From Isoptericola sediminis (GTDB taxonomy: Bacteria; Actinomycetota; Actinomycetes; Actinomycetales; Cellulomonadaceae), in assembly GCF_013085345.1 (NCBI RefSeq), contig NZ_JABFAJ010000011.1:62001-126000 (forward strand): DNA of 64,000 nt, read 5' to 3'. This document shows positions 1-7,705 of this stretch, piece after piece. Position numbers and translations under genes: made by a program. The notes under the pieces were generated by a model. It was not told the origin of the DNA. It saw only the letters and a list, made by a program, of their open reading frames with translations, and did no database searches. The first letter of the stretch is position 1. Each line of letters starts with the position of its first letter.

Positions 1-95
1 GCCGCGGCGGCGATGCCGAGCGCGACGAGCACCTGACGTCGGGTGACGGTGTCGGCGCGTGGGGACGGGTCGGCCGCGTCGTTGCGGTCATCCAT
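1..95 (-). CDS. Tat-exported protein, N-terminal fragment (runs off left edge)
   Basis: Only the first 31 codons are present. The ATG at 95 follows an AGAGAGG ribosome site eight bases upstream. The product has a charged start and then TRRQVLVALGIAAA, a twin-arginine n-region followed by the beginning of a hydrophobic helix, so export by the Tat pathway is likely. The gene begins 50 bp after the second ABC permease on the same strand and probably belongs to the same sugar-uptake operon. A secreted glycosidase would fit the context, but nothing in this fragment shows the function. Confidence 0.6.
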   Translation of the reverse strand, partial: MDDRNDAADPSPRADTVTRRQVLVALGIAAA

Positions 96-145
96 GGGCA
101 CTGCCTCTCTTCTCGAGCTGGATCTGGTGCGACGACGCGGGATCC

Positions 146-1111
146 CTACCCCTTGACCGCGCCCGCCGTCAGGCCGGCGATCACGTGTCGCTGCAGCACG
201 GCGTAGATGGCGAGCTGGGGAAGCAGGACCAGCGTCGCCGCGGCCATCATCCCGCCGTAGTTCACGGAGTACTGGCCCTGGAACTTGGACACGGCCAGCG
301 ACACGGTCGCCAGGTCCGGGTCGTTGATGAGGACCGACACGAAGGGGAACTCGTTGAACACGTACACGACGTTGAAGATCACGACGGTCGCGAGGATCGG
401 GCGCATGACCGGGAGGACGACGGACCAGCAGACCCGGAACAGACCGGCGCCGTCGATGATGGCGGCCTCCTCGAGCTCCCCCGGCATGCCGCGCAGGAAC
501 CCGGTCAGCAGCAGGGTGTTAAAGGGGATGGACACCACGGCGTACGGGAGGATCACCGCGGCGTAGGTGCCGAAGATGCCCAGCGCCAGGTCCAGACGGT
601 AGACCGGGAAGAGCAGCACGTAGACGGGCACCGCCAGCCCCGCCAGGAAGTACAGCAGGAGCGCGGACTGCACGCCGCGTCTCCGGAAGACCATCCGGGT
701 CAGCGCGAAGGACGCCATGAACGAGACGGTCGTGCCGATCGTCACCGCGACCGCGGCGATGATGATCGTGTTCTTGTACATCTGCACGAGCGGCAGCGTG
801 GCGATCGCGTCCCGGTAGTTCTCGAGGGTCAGGGTCTGCACCGAGAACGGGTCCGAGAGGATCTGGTCGCTCTGCTGGAAGGACAGCAGGACGATCCAGA
901 GGATGGGCAGCACGACGAGGAAGGTCACCAGGTACGCGATGCCGGCGACGATGATCCGCGTGCGTACCCGTCGGCGGCGCTCGGCGGCGGGTGACCGCGT
1001 GGGCCGGTGCCGCACGCGCCCGGGCCGGCGCTCGGTGGCCGGCGCGGGCGGCGGTGCGGTCTCGCGACCGGTGACGGTGGCAGAGGTCATGGGTGCGCTC
1101 CGGGAGTTCAT
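146..1111 (-). CDS. ABC sugar transporter permease, MalG/LacG type
   Basis: Inner-membrane permease of a CUT1-type carbohydrate ABC importer, 321 aa. A basic, proline-rich cytoplasmic N-terminus is followed by six predicted membrane helices, starting at IIVAGIAYLVTFLVVLPILW. The EAA loop that contacts the ATPase is visible as ELEEAAIIDGAGLFRVCWSV. The start at 1111 is chosen because its ATG overlaps the TGA of the upstream permease (ATGA), which implies translational coupling. An internal ATG at 1090 is the alternative. No ATP-binding subunit is encoded in the visible part of the operon; CUT1 systems often share one MsiK-type ATPase encoded elsewhere, which is inferred here. Confidence 0.93.
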   Translation of the reverse strand: MNSRSAPMTSATVTGRETAPPPAPATERRPGRVRHRPTRSPAAERRRRVRTRIIVAGIAYLVTFLVVLPILWIVLLSFQQSDQILSDPFSVQTLTLENYRDAIATLPLVQMYKNTIIIAAVAVTIGTTVSFMASFALTRMVFRRRGVQSALLLYFLAGLAVPVYVLLFPVYRLDLALGIFGTYAAVILPYAVVSIPFNTLLLTGFLRGMPGELEEAAIIDGAGLFRVCWSVVLPVMRPILATVVIFNVVYVFNEFPFVSVLINDPDLATVSLAVSKFQGQYSVNYGGMMAAATLVLLPQLAIYAVLQRHVIAGLTAGAVKG

Positions 1112-1977
1112 GCGGACCGGCCGCGGCGTGCGAGGGCCAGGTAGACGAGCGAGGTCAGCGCGCCGAGCACGAGCACGACGACGGCGATCGCCATGCCGGC
1201 CCCGTAACGCTGGCTGGTGAACGTGACGAAGTACATGTAGCTGACCAGGGTCTCCGAGCGGTGGACGGGACCGCCGCCGGTCAGCATGTAGACGAGCTCG
1301 AAGATCTTGAAGACGTTCGTGACGAGCAGGATCGACACGATGCCGATGGTCTCGCGCATCATCGGGACGGTGACGTGGAGCAGCTGCTGCCACCGGGTCG
1401 CCCCGTCGAGGGAGCTCGCCTCCATCACGTCGTCGGGCAGCTGTTGCAGACCGGCGTAGAAGATGGTCATCGCGAAGCCGATGCTCGCCCAGCTGAAGAC
1501 GAGGGCGATGGAGTACGGCGTGAGCGAGTCGCCGCCGATCCACTGGATCTCGGGGATGCCGAGGGGGACGAGCAGCCGGTTGAGCAGTCCGACCCGCGGG
1601 TCGAGGATGAACACCCAGACGAGACCGACGAGGATCGGCGCGACGATCGCCGGTCCGAACAGGAGCGCCCGGAGCGCTCCTGCGGCCCGGATCCTCTGCT
1701 GCATCAGCAGGGCCAGCGCGAAGGAGGCCGGCACCAGGAAGGCCACGCTGACCACGAGGATGATGACCGTGTTCTTCAGCGAGAGCCAGAAGAACGGGTC
1801 GTCGCCCAGCGCGGCATAGTTGTCGAGCCCGATGAGCCGGGGAGCGCTGAAGCCCTGCGCGTCGGTGAGGCTGTAGCCGACGCCGTACAGCACCGGGTAG
1901 GCGAAGAACAGGGTGAACAGGACCACCGCGGGCAGCACCATCACCGCGATCCTCCACCGCGAGCTGAGCCAGATCAT
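1108..1977 (-). CDS. ABC sugar transporter permease, MalF/LacF type
   Basis: First permease of the importer, 289 aa with about six membrane helices beginning at RIAVMVLPAVVLFTLFFAYP. The EAA motif is VMEASSLDGATRWQQLLHV. The ATG at 1977 is preceded by AAGGAA at a normal distance, which favours it over longer in-frame starts that would add a proline-rich leader lacking a ribosome site. The gene lies 80 bp behind the binding-protein gene and overlaps the second permease by four bases. Together these three genes form a carbohydrate uptake operon under the LacI operator at 3404-3430. Confidence 0.93.
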   Translation of the reverse strand: MIWLSSRWRIAVMVLPAVVLFTLFFAYPVLYGVGYSLTDAQGFSAPRLIGLDNYAALGDDPFFWLSLKNTVIILVVSVAFLVPASFALALLMQQRIRAAGALRALLFGPAIVAPILVGLVWVFILDPRVGLLNRLLVPLGIPEIQWIGGDSLTPYSIALVFSWASIGFAMTIFYAGLQQLPDDVMEASSLDGATRWQQLLHVTVPMMRETIGIVSILLVTNVFKIFELVYMLTGGGPVHRSETLVSYMYFVTFTSQRYGAGMAIAVVVLVLGALTSLVYLALARRGRSA

Positions 1978-2057
1978 GACGGTCGTTCCTTGTCTCGACG
2001 ATGCTGGGGGTTCGGTCAGGGACGCGGGTGCGCCGCTCGGCGGCGCACCCGCGTGCC

Positions 2058-3359
2058 TCACTCGGCGTCGAGCGCTCGCTGCACGAGCGCGGCGGCTTCC
2101 TCGGGGGTGAGCTGGTCCTGGATCACGCCGTAGATCGAGTCGTAGATGGCGTTCGACACGGCGACCGGGAACACGAGGTCCGGCTGGGTCCCGGGCGTCG
2201 ACACGCCCTCCTCCCGAGCGGCGTCGAGCGCCGACTTCAGGACCGACTGCTCCTTCTCGTCGAGCTCCGGCTCATAGGTCGTGACGGGCGGCTGCCCGTT
2301 GTCGACCATGAGCTGCTGCGCCTCGTCGCTGTAGTAGAAGCCGAGGAACCGCTCGACGGCGTCGAGCTTGGCCTCGTCCTCACCGACCTTCTTCGCGACG
2401 ACGAGGGGGGCGGAGGCCACGTTCATGATGATGTTCTGCTCGCCGACGCCGTCGGAGAACGTCGGGCCCTTCCAGAAGGTGGTGTCCGGCGCGACCTCGG
2501 AGTCCTGGATCGCCCCCGCGGCCCAGACCCCCGCGTCGAGGAAGGCCGCCTCGCCCTGGAGGAACTGGTCCACCGCCTGCTGGTAGGTCTGGGTGGACAC
2601 GTTGCTGGAGAACGCCCCGGCGTCGCGCAGCTCGGCGATGTGCTCGTACATCCGCACGAAGTCGGGGTTCTCCCACGACTCCGAGCCGTCGAGCAGGCCG
2701 TCCATCTTCTCCTCGAACCCGAAGCGGTCCAGCCACACGAGGAACTGCCAGACGCTGAACGCCGACTGGCTCGCGCCGTTCGAGATCGTCACGACGTCCT
2801 CGTCGGCCAGCGTCTCGGCGACCTGGAGCAGCTCGTCGAACGTGGTCGGCGTCGACAGGCCGTGGTCGGAGAGGACCTGGGTGTTGGTCCACAGGCCGGT
2901 CAGCAGGCCCTGATACGGCACGCCGAAGACCGTGCCGTCCGACGTGAAGTACTCGACGGTGGTCGCGGGCAGGCTGTCGATTACGCCCTGCTCCTCCAGG
3001 ATCGGCTGCAGGTCCAGCAGCCGGTCGCCGGCGAGCATCTCCTCGGCGTTCGACTTGTAGACCCAGAAGACGTCGGGGAGCGTGTCGCTCTGCGCGGCGA
3101 TGGACAGCGACTGCAGGTGCTCGGCGACCGGCTGGCCGCTGACCTCGACGTCGACGTCCGGGTTGGCGCTCTCGAAGGCCTCCACGATCGCCCAGGTGGC
3201 GGGGTCGGCGGTCTTCACGTCGGGGTTCTGCATGGAGAGCGTGATGGTCGTGGGGCCGCCCTGCTCGGCGTCGCTCGCCTGGGAGCAGGCGGCGAGCGGC
3301 AGGAGCGCGGCGAGTGTCGCCACGGCGGCGACGGGGCGGCGGAAGGGGTAGCCAGGCAT
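2058..3359 (-). CDS. ABC sugar transporter, solute-binding lipoprotein (family 1)
   Basis: Extracellular sugar-binding lipoprotein of 433 aa. The N-terminus is a lipoprotein signal peptide ending in a lipobox, PLAACSQ, with the acylated cysteine at residue 25. The rest is a family 1 (MalE-like) extracellular binding fold, with TWAIVEAFESANPDVDVEV near the N-terminus and FLQGEAAFLDAGVWAAGAI in the centre, both typical of this family. The ATG at 3359 follows AAGGACGAGAC, so the longer in-frame extension into the promoter is rejected. It is the first gene of the operon and lies just downstream of a tandem LacI-type operator. The substrate is not readable from sequence; the linked GH172 and GH32 enzymes suggest a fructose-containing oligosaccharide. 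Confidence 0.93.
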   Translation of the reverse strand: MPGYPFRRPVAAVATLAALLPLAACSQASDAEQGGPTTITLSMQNPDVKTADPATWAIVEAFESANPDVDVEVSGQPVAEHLQSLSIAAQSDTLPDVFWVYKSNAEEMLAGDRLLDLQPILEEQGVIDSLPATTVEYFTSDGTVFGVPYQGLLTGLWTNTQVLSDHGLSTPTTFDELLQVAETLADEDVVTISNGASQSAFSVWQFLVWLDRFGFEEKMDGLLDGSESWENPDFVRMYEHIAELRDAGAFSSNVSTQTYQQAVDQFLQGEAAFLDAGVWAAGAIQDSEVAPDTTFWKGPTFSDGVGEQNIIMNVASAPLVVAKKVGEDEAKLDAVERFLGFYYSDEAQQLMVDNGQPPVTTYEPELDEKEQSVLKSALDAAREEGVSTPGTQPDLVFPVAVSNAIYDSIYGVIQDQLTPEEAAALVQRALDAE

Positions 3360-3403
3360 GTCTCGTCCTTCGTTGGGTGAGGCCCGGGGGCGGATACGGC
3401 TTA

Positions 3404-3430
3404 GCGAAACGTTTGCGCGAATCGTTTGCG
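3404..3430. promoter_or_regulatory. Tandem LacI-family operators before the transporter operon
   Basis: Two LacI-type palindromic sites lie head to tail and share one base: GCGAAACGTTTGCG at 3404-3417 and GCGAATCGTTTGCG at 3417-3430. They sit 45 to 72 bp upstream of the binding-protein start, where a repressor would block transcription. The central 13 bases of the first (CGAAACGTTTGCG) recur as an exact reverse complement before the GH172 gene at 4599-4611, so the regulator encoded between them is the likely ligand. Confidence 0.8.
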
Positions 3431-3456
3431 AGGCTACGCGCGCCGTTCGACGGCTG

Positions 3457-4482
3457 TCAAGCGATGGGGGCCGATTCCGCTTCCCGGAAGCGGTAGTCCT
3501 CGGTCGACTCCCGCAGCTCAAGGCGTTGGTTGAGCCGGAGCGTGCGCGGGCTCGCCTCCGGGGTCGCGATCCGGTCCATCAGCAACGAGACAGCGGCCTC
3601 GCCCATCTCGAACGCCGGCTGCCGCACCGTCGTGATCGTGGGTCGGAACAGGTCCGAGTGGCTGAACCCGTCGAACGCGGCGAACGCGATCTGCTCGGGC
3701 GTCGCGATCCCTGCGTCGCGCAGGCACTCGAGACCCACGACCGCCAGCGGCGTGCTGCAGGCGATGACACAGGTCGCGCCGCCTGTGCGGAGAGCGGCCA
3801 CCACGTCGGCGCGGACCGACGCGGTGTCGACGGAGTCGACGATCGTCTGCTCGCCGAGCTCGGCGTCGGGGATGGCGTCGCGGAAGCCCTGCCGGCGCTC
3901 GGCGAGCGTGGGGACCCGCTGATCACCGGCCACCAGCAGGAAGCGTCGGTGGCCCGCTCCGCGCAGGTGCGTCACGAGGCGGCGCATGGTCTCGCGGTTG
4001 TCCGCCCCCACCTGGTCGTGCGGCGAACCGTCGAACACGCGGTCGAGCAGGACGACGGGCCGGGCGTCGTCGGCGTCGAGCCGGGTGCTGACGGCGCGCC
4101 CCGAGTCCGCGCAGTGGGCCAGGATCAGCCCGTCCACGCGGCGTGCCAGGAGCGTGCTCACCGCGCGTTCCTCGCGTTCCGGGTCCTCGGCCGAGTTGGC
4201 GAGCACCAGGGTCAGCCCGCGCGCCGCCGCGGCGTGCTCCACGCCGTGGACCATCTCCGCGAAGGCAGGCTCGCCGGCGTCGGAGACGACCAGCCCGATG
4301 CTGTCCGTCCGGGACCGGCGCATGGCGCGGGCCACGGCGTCCTGGCGGTAGCCGGTCTTCTCGATCGCGGCCGCCACCCGCTTGCGGGTCGCCGGTCGCA
4401 CCGGTCGCGTCCCGTTGAGCACGTGCGAGACGGTCGACGTGGACACCCCGGCCATGCGGGCGACTTCGACGATGGTCGCCAT
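3457..4482 (-). CDS. LacI-family transcriptional regulator of the fructo-oligosaccharide locus
   Basis: Repressor of 341 aa, the usual LacI length. Residues 1-50 hold the helix-turn-helix and hinge: TIVEVARMAGVSTSTVSHVL and then NGTRPVRPATRKRV. The remainder is the periplasmic-binding-like effector domain, with IGLVVSDAGEPAFAEMVHGV at its start and FAAFDGFSHSDLFRPTITTV near the end. The ATG at 4482 has GGAG six bases upstream; a TTG at 4494 in the same frame would overlap that site. It lies between the transporter operon and the divergent enzyme genes and probably represses both through the operators at 3404-3430 and 4599-4611, released by a sugar. Confidence 0.93.
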   Translation of the reverse strand: MATIVEVARMAGVSTSTVSHVLNGTRPVRPATRKRVAAAIEKTGYRQDAVARAMRRSRTDSIGLVVSDAGEPAFAEMVHGVEHAAAARGLTLVLANSAEDPEREERAVSTLLARRVDGLILAHCADSGRAVSTRLDADDARPVVLLDRVFDGSPHDQVGADNRETMRRLVTHLRGAGHRRFLLVAGDQRVPTLAERRQGFRDAIPDAELGEQTIVDSVDTASVRADVVAALRTGGATCVIACSTPLAVVGLECLRDAGIATPEQIAFAAFDGFSHSDLFRPTITTVRQPAFEMGEAAVSLLMDRIATPEASPRTLRLNQRLELRESTEDYRFREAESAPIA

Positions 4483-4598
4483 CGACCACTCCAATCAAAC
4501 ATTTTTCTGGTCGGCCCCACCGGTCGCGGAGCCTGTACCTACAGGCTTTTCAGTCCTTGCGCGCAGGATACGCGTCGTCTACGCTGCGAATCCAGACA

Positions 4599-4611
4599 CG
4601 CAAACGTTTCG
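4599..4611. promoter_or_regulatory. LacI-family operator before the GH172 gene
   Basis: CGCAAACGTTTCG is the exact reverse complement of the core of the operator at 3405-3417. It lies in the 171-bp divergent region between the lacI-type gene and the GH172 gene, 43 bp before the latter, and could control both promoters. Two identical sites about 1.2 kb apart would also permit DNA looping by a tetrameric LacI-family protein; this last point is inference. Confidence 0.78.
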
Positions 4612-4653
4612 ATGCGTTCTTCCTGGTCACAGAGTCGTCGCGAAAGGACAGTC

Positions 4654-6006
4654 ATGACCCCCACCCCCGCCCCCGGTGGGCTCCTCGGAGACCTCACCCG
4701 AGCCCGACCGGGACGCAGCGCCCGGGCGTCCAGCTTCGACCAGACGGGTCGCAACCGCGACAACTGGATCGTGATGCCCGGGGAGGAGCGCGTCCTCGCC
4801 GACCTCGAGGGGCCCGGGTTCATCACCCACATCTGGATGACCCAGTCCTGCCGCGTCCAGCCGGGTCCCGGTCAGATCGCTCCCGACGTCGTCGGCGTCC
4901 CGATGCTCGAGATCCACAACGCCCTCGGGGTCAGCTGGGAGGTCGTGGACCCGGACTACTACCGGAAGATCCTGCTGAAGATCTACTGGGACGACCAGGA
5001 GACGCCGAGCGTCATCGCCCCGCTCGGCGACTTCTTCGGACTGATGAACTCACTCTCGGGCAGCTACGACTCCCTGCCGCTGTCGGTGTCGGCCAAGGAG
5101 CCCGAGCTGCACACCTTCGGAGGCAGCGCGGCGTTCAACAGCTACTTCCGGATGCCCTTCGGCAAGCGCGCCCGCGTCGTCGTCGAGAACCAGAACGACA
5201 TCCCGTACCTGCAGTACTTCTACATCGACTACGAGCTCTCGCCGGAACCGCTGCCGGCCGACACGGTCTACTTCCACGCCCACTGGCGTCGTGCCCTGCC
5301 CAACCGCGGGTGGGGTCCGGACCTGCAGACCAACAGCATCGAGACGACGGTGGCCAACCTCGACGGCGCGGACAACTACGTCGCGCTGGAGACCGAGGGC
5401 CGCGGGCACTACGTGGGCTGCAACCTCGCCGTCCGCCACTTCCAGGGATCCTGGTGGGGCGAGGGCGACGACATGATCTTCATCGACGACGACACGTGGC
5501 CGCCGAGCCTGCACGGCACCGGCATGGAGGACTACTTCGGTCACGCCTGGGGCATGCAGCGCAACGCCTACCTGTTCAACGGGACGATCGTCCACGAGGA
5601 GGACGTGCCCGGATTCCACCACAGCTACCGGTTCCACCTCGTCGACCCGATCCGCTTCGAGAAGCGGATCAAGGTGACGTTCGAGCACGGTCACGGCAAC
5701 CATCTGTCCGACGACTGGTCCTCCACGGCGTACTGGTACCAGACGCTCCCCTCGCCCGTCCTCACCGTGCCCGAGGTGGAGGAGCGGCTGCCGCTGCGGC
5801 CCGTCGACCGGGTCATCGAGGCGCCGCTGCCGCCCCTGACCGACGAGCAGGAGGCCGCCCGCCGGGCTGCGTCCGACCGGATGGAACGGTTCGTCGCCGA
5901 ACGCGACGCGCTGCGCGCGGAGCGCCGCCGCGAGGTCGACGACTGGGAGCGCGGGAACCTCGACCAGGCGCGCGCTGTCCGCCGCGCCTACGACGGGGGG
6001 CGCTGA
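4654..6006 (+). CDS. DUF2961 / GH172 family glycoside hydrolase
   Basis: Cytoplasmic protein of 450 aa with no signal peptide, matching the DUF2961 family now classed as glycoside hydrolase family 172. Characterised members include a difructose-dianhydride-I synthase/hydrolase from Bifidobacterium and exo-acting D-arabinofuranosidases (recalled knowledge). The core has the family look: LEGPGFITHIWMT at 51-63, a SWWGEGDDMIFIDDD block with Glu270, and GTGMEDYFGHAWG with Glu292. These two glutamates are the likely catalytic pair, close to the reported Glu270/Glu291 of the Bifidobacterium enzyme. The C-terminal 60 residues are charged and helical. The stop is one base before the GH32 start, so the two are co-transcribed. 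The pairing with GH32 and an ABC importer suggests difructose anhydride or fructo-oligosaccharide catabolism. Confidence 0.88.
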   Translation: MTPTPAPGGLLGDLTRARPGRSARASSFDQTGRNRDNWIVMPGEERVLADLEGPGFITHIWMTQSCRVQPGPGQIAPDVVGVPMLEIHNALGVSWEVVDPDYYRKILLKIYWDDQETPSVIAPLGDFFGLMNSLSGSYDSLPLSVSAKEPELHTFGGSAAFNSYFRMPFGKRARVVVENQNDIPYLQYFYIDYELSPEPLPADTVYFHAHWRRALPNRGWGPDLQTNSIETTVANLDGADNYVALETEGRGHYVGCNLAVRHFQGSWWGEGDDMIFIDDDTWPPSLHGTGMEDYFGHAWGMQRNAYLFNGTIVHEEDVPGFHHSYRFHLVDPIRFEKRIKVTFEHGHGNHLSDDWSSTAYWYQTLPSPVLTVPEVEERLPLRPVDRVIEAPLPPLTDEQEAARRAASDRMERFVAERDALRAERRREVDDWERGNLDQARAVRRAYDGGR

Positions 6007-6007
6007 G

Positions 6008-7234
6008 ATGCGACCGCACCTGCACTTCACCGCGGAGTCCGGCTGGATCAACGACCCGCACGGCCTCACCTGGCACGACGGCGCGTACCACCTCTTCCAC
6101 CAGTTCGTGCCCGGCAGCATGGAGTGGGCGCCGAACTGCCACTGGGGACACGCCGTCGGCCGCGACCTGCTCACCTGGGAGCGGCGTCCGGTGGCGATCG
6201 CGCCGGGTGACGGCGACGACGGCATCTGGACCGGAAGCCTCGTCGCCGAGGACGGCACGGCGCGCATCCTGTACACCTCGGTGGTCCAGCCGGACATCGG
6301 GATCGGGCGGGTCCGGGTCGCCGTACCCACTGACGACACCTGGGACGAGTGGACCAAGGGCGACGTCCTGGTCGAGGCGCCCGACGACCTCGACCTCATC
6401 GCCTACCGCGACCCGTTCGTCCTGCGCGAGGACGACGGCTGGCGCATGTTCGTGGGCGCCGCGGACCGCGCCGGCACGGCCATGGCCCTGACCTACACCT
6501 CGACGGACCTGACCGACTGGGCCTACGACGGCGTGGCCGCGTCCCGCTCGACCGACGAGCGCTCACCGGTCTGGATGGGGGCGCTGTGGGAGTGCCCCCA
6601 GTTCTTCGAGGTCGACGGTCGCTGGGTCATGGTGAGCTCGATCTGGGACGACGACGTGCTGCACTACGCCGGCTACGCGATCGGGTCCTACGCCGACGGT
6701 CGATTCGAGGCCGACACCTGGGGCCGGCTCAGCTTCGGCGACAGCTACTACGCACCGTCCTTCTTCCGGGACCGTGATGGTCGCCCGTGCCTGATGTTCT
6801 GGATGCGAGGCGTGCGTGACGACGACGCCGGATGGAGCAGCTGCCTGAGCGTTCCCCATGTCCTGTCCGTCGTCGGCGAGCGCCTCGTCGCCACCCCGCA
6901 CCCCGACCTCGACGCACGACGCGGACGGGAGGCCGCGGACGGCGACCAGGTGATCGACGCGGAGTGGGAGCCGCACCCTGGCGGGGACCGTCTCGTGCTC
7001 ACCGCCGGGGACCTGGAGAGCGCCACCGTCTCCGTCGCCGACGGCGTCGTCCGGCTCGACCGGCCGGGGTGCAAGACCACCGAGATGCCGTGGACGGGCG
7101 GGGCGCTCCGCGTCGTCGTCGACGGACCGACGATCGAGATCTCGTCGCTCGACGGAGTGCTCGGTGGACCCATCACGCCCCTGAGCACGGTGCTGCCGGT
7201 GGCTGGGGAGCTGCGCGCCTGGAAGGTCGATTGA
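6008..7234 (+). CDS. GH32 beta-fructofuranosidase (sucrase/inulinase/levanase type)
   Basis: Glycoside hydrolase family 32 enzyme of 408 aa. The three hallmark motifs are present in order: WINDPHG with nucleophile Asp16, YRDPF with the transition-state Asp135, and WECPQFF with acid/base Glu195. A five-bladed propeller plus a short C-terminal beta domain fits the length; no signal peptide is visible, so it is probably intracellular. It would release fructose from sucrose-like or inulin-type oligosaccharides brought in by the neighbouring importer. The ATG is one base after the GH172 stop. A strong hairpin at 7291-7321 probably ends the transcript. Confidence 0.95.
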   Translation: MRPHLHFTAESGWINDPHGLTWHDGAYHLFHQFVPGSMEWAPNCHWGHAVGRDLLTWERRPVAIAPGDGDDGIWTGSLVAEDGTARILYTSVVQPDIGIGRVRVAVPTDDTWDEWTKGDVLVEAPDDLDLIAYRDPFVLREDDGWRMFVGAADRAGTAMALTYTSTDLTDWAYDGVAASRSTDERSPVWMGALWECPQFFEVDGRWVMVSSIWDDDVLHYAGYAIGSYADGRFEADTWGRLSFGDSYYAPSFFRDRDGRPCLMFWMRGVRDDDAGWSSCLSVPHVLSVVGERLVATPHPDLDARRGREAADGDQVIDAEWEPHPGGDRLVLTAGDLESATVSVADGVVRLDRPGCKTTEMPWTGGALRVVVDGPTIEISSLDGVLGGPITPLSTVLPVAGELRAWKVD

Positions 7235-7290
7235 CGCTCAGACTCCCCTGCAGAAGGCCGTGCATCGGCTGACGCGCAACCGTCGCCCAT

Positions 7291-7321
7291 GGTGGGCCCT
7301 CGCTCCCCGCGAGGGCCCACC
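7291..7321 (+). terminator. Terminator hairpin after the GH32 gene
   Basis: A perfect 13-bp stem (GGTGGGCCCTCGC and its complement) closes a five-base loop 57 bp past the GH32 stop. There is no long T-run after it, as is common in high-GC Actinobacteria, so the terminator call rests on stem strength and position. Confidence 0.75.
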
Positions 7322-7705
7322 GCCGTTCTCGCTAGCCAGCGTGCTTGACCACCAAGCTCCCTCGCTCCTGGCTGGACAGGACAATGCCGAGGGCACGTCG
7401 GACCGGAGTCGCTGTGCAGGCCCGGTCAGAAGTGGTGAGCGACTCCCCGCCAGCGTCCTCGCGGCACACACCCCTGGCACACCGGCGAGTCCGCTCACGA
7501 GGTCCACGGGGGCGACGGCCCGCGTGCACCGCCTCTACAGCACCCGGTCCTCACCCCCGCCTCGACGCACGTTCTGCTGGGAGGCGCCGAGCATCCCTGA
7601 GCCGAGAGCAGCTCGCCGGACTCGGGATTCCCGTTGCACAGGCTGACGCCCGCCTGCCAGGGTCGGCGCAGCTCACCCTGCACCGACACCCTTCGAGGAG
7701 CACCT
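7322..7705. other. Intergenic region without recognised gene
   Basis: These 384 bases separate the fructoside locus from the MFS gene. Reading frames crossing it show arginine- and proline-rich translations typical of non-coding high-GC DNA. The only supported element is the GAGGAG ribosome site at 7695-7700 for the next gene. I see no RNA gene or repeat. Confidence 0.5.

Noticed and set aside
146-1957. A 603-codon minus frame joining antisense-like sequence to the second permease.
   Set aside because: The first half is an off-frame reading of the other permease gene; the real start is the coupled ATG at 1111.
7345-7705. Possible gene in the gap before the MFS exporter.
   Set aside because: All frames give low-information Arg/Pro/Ser translations and no ribosome site fits except that of the MFS gene.
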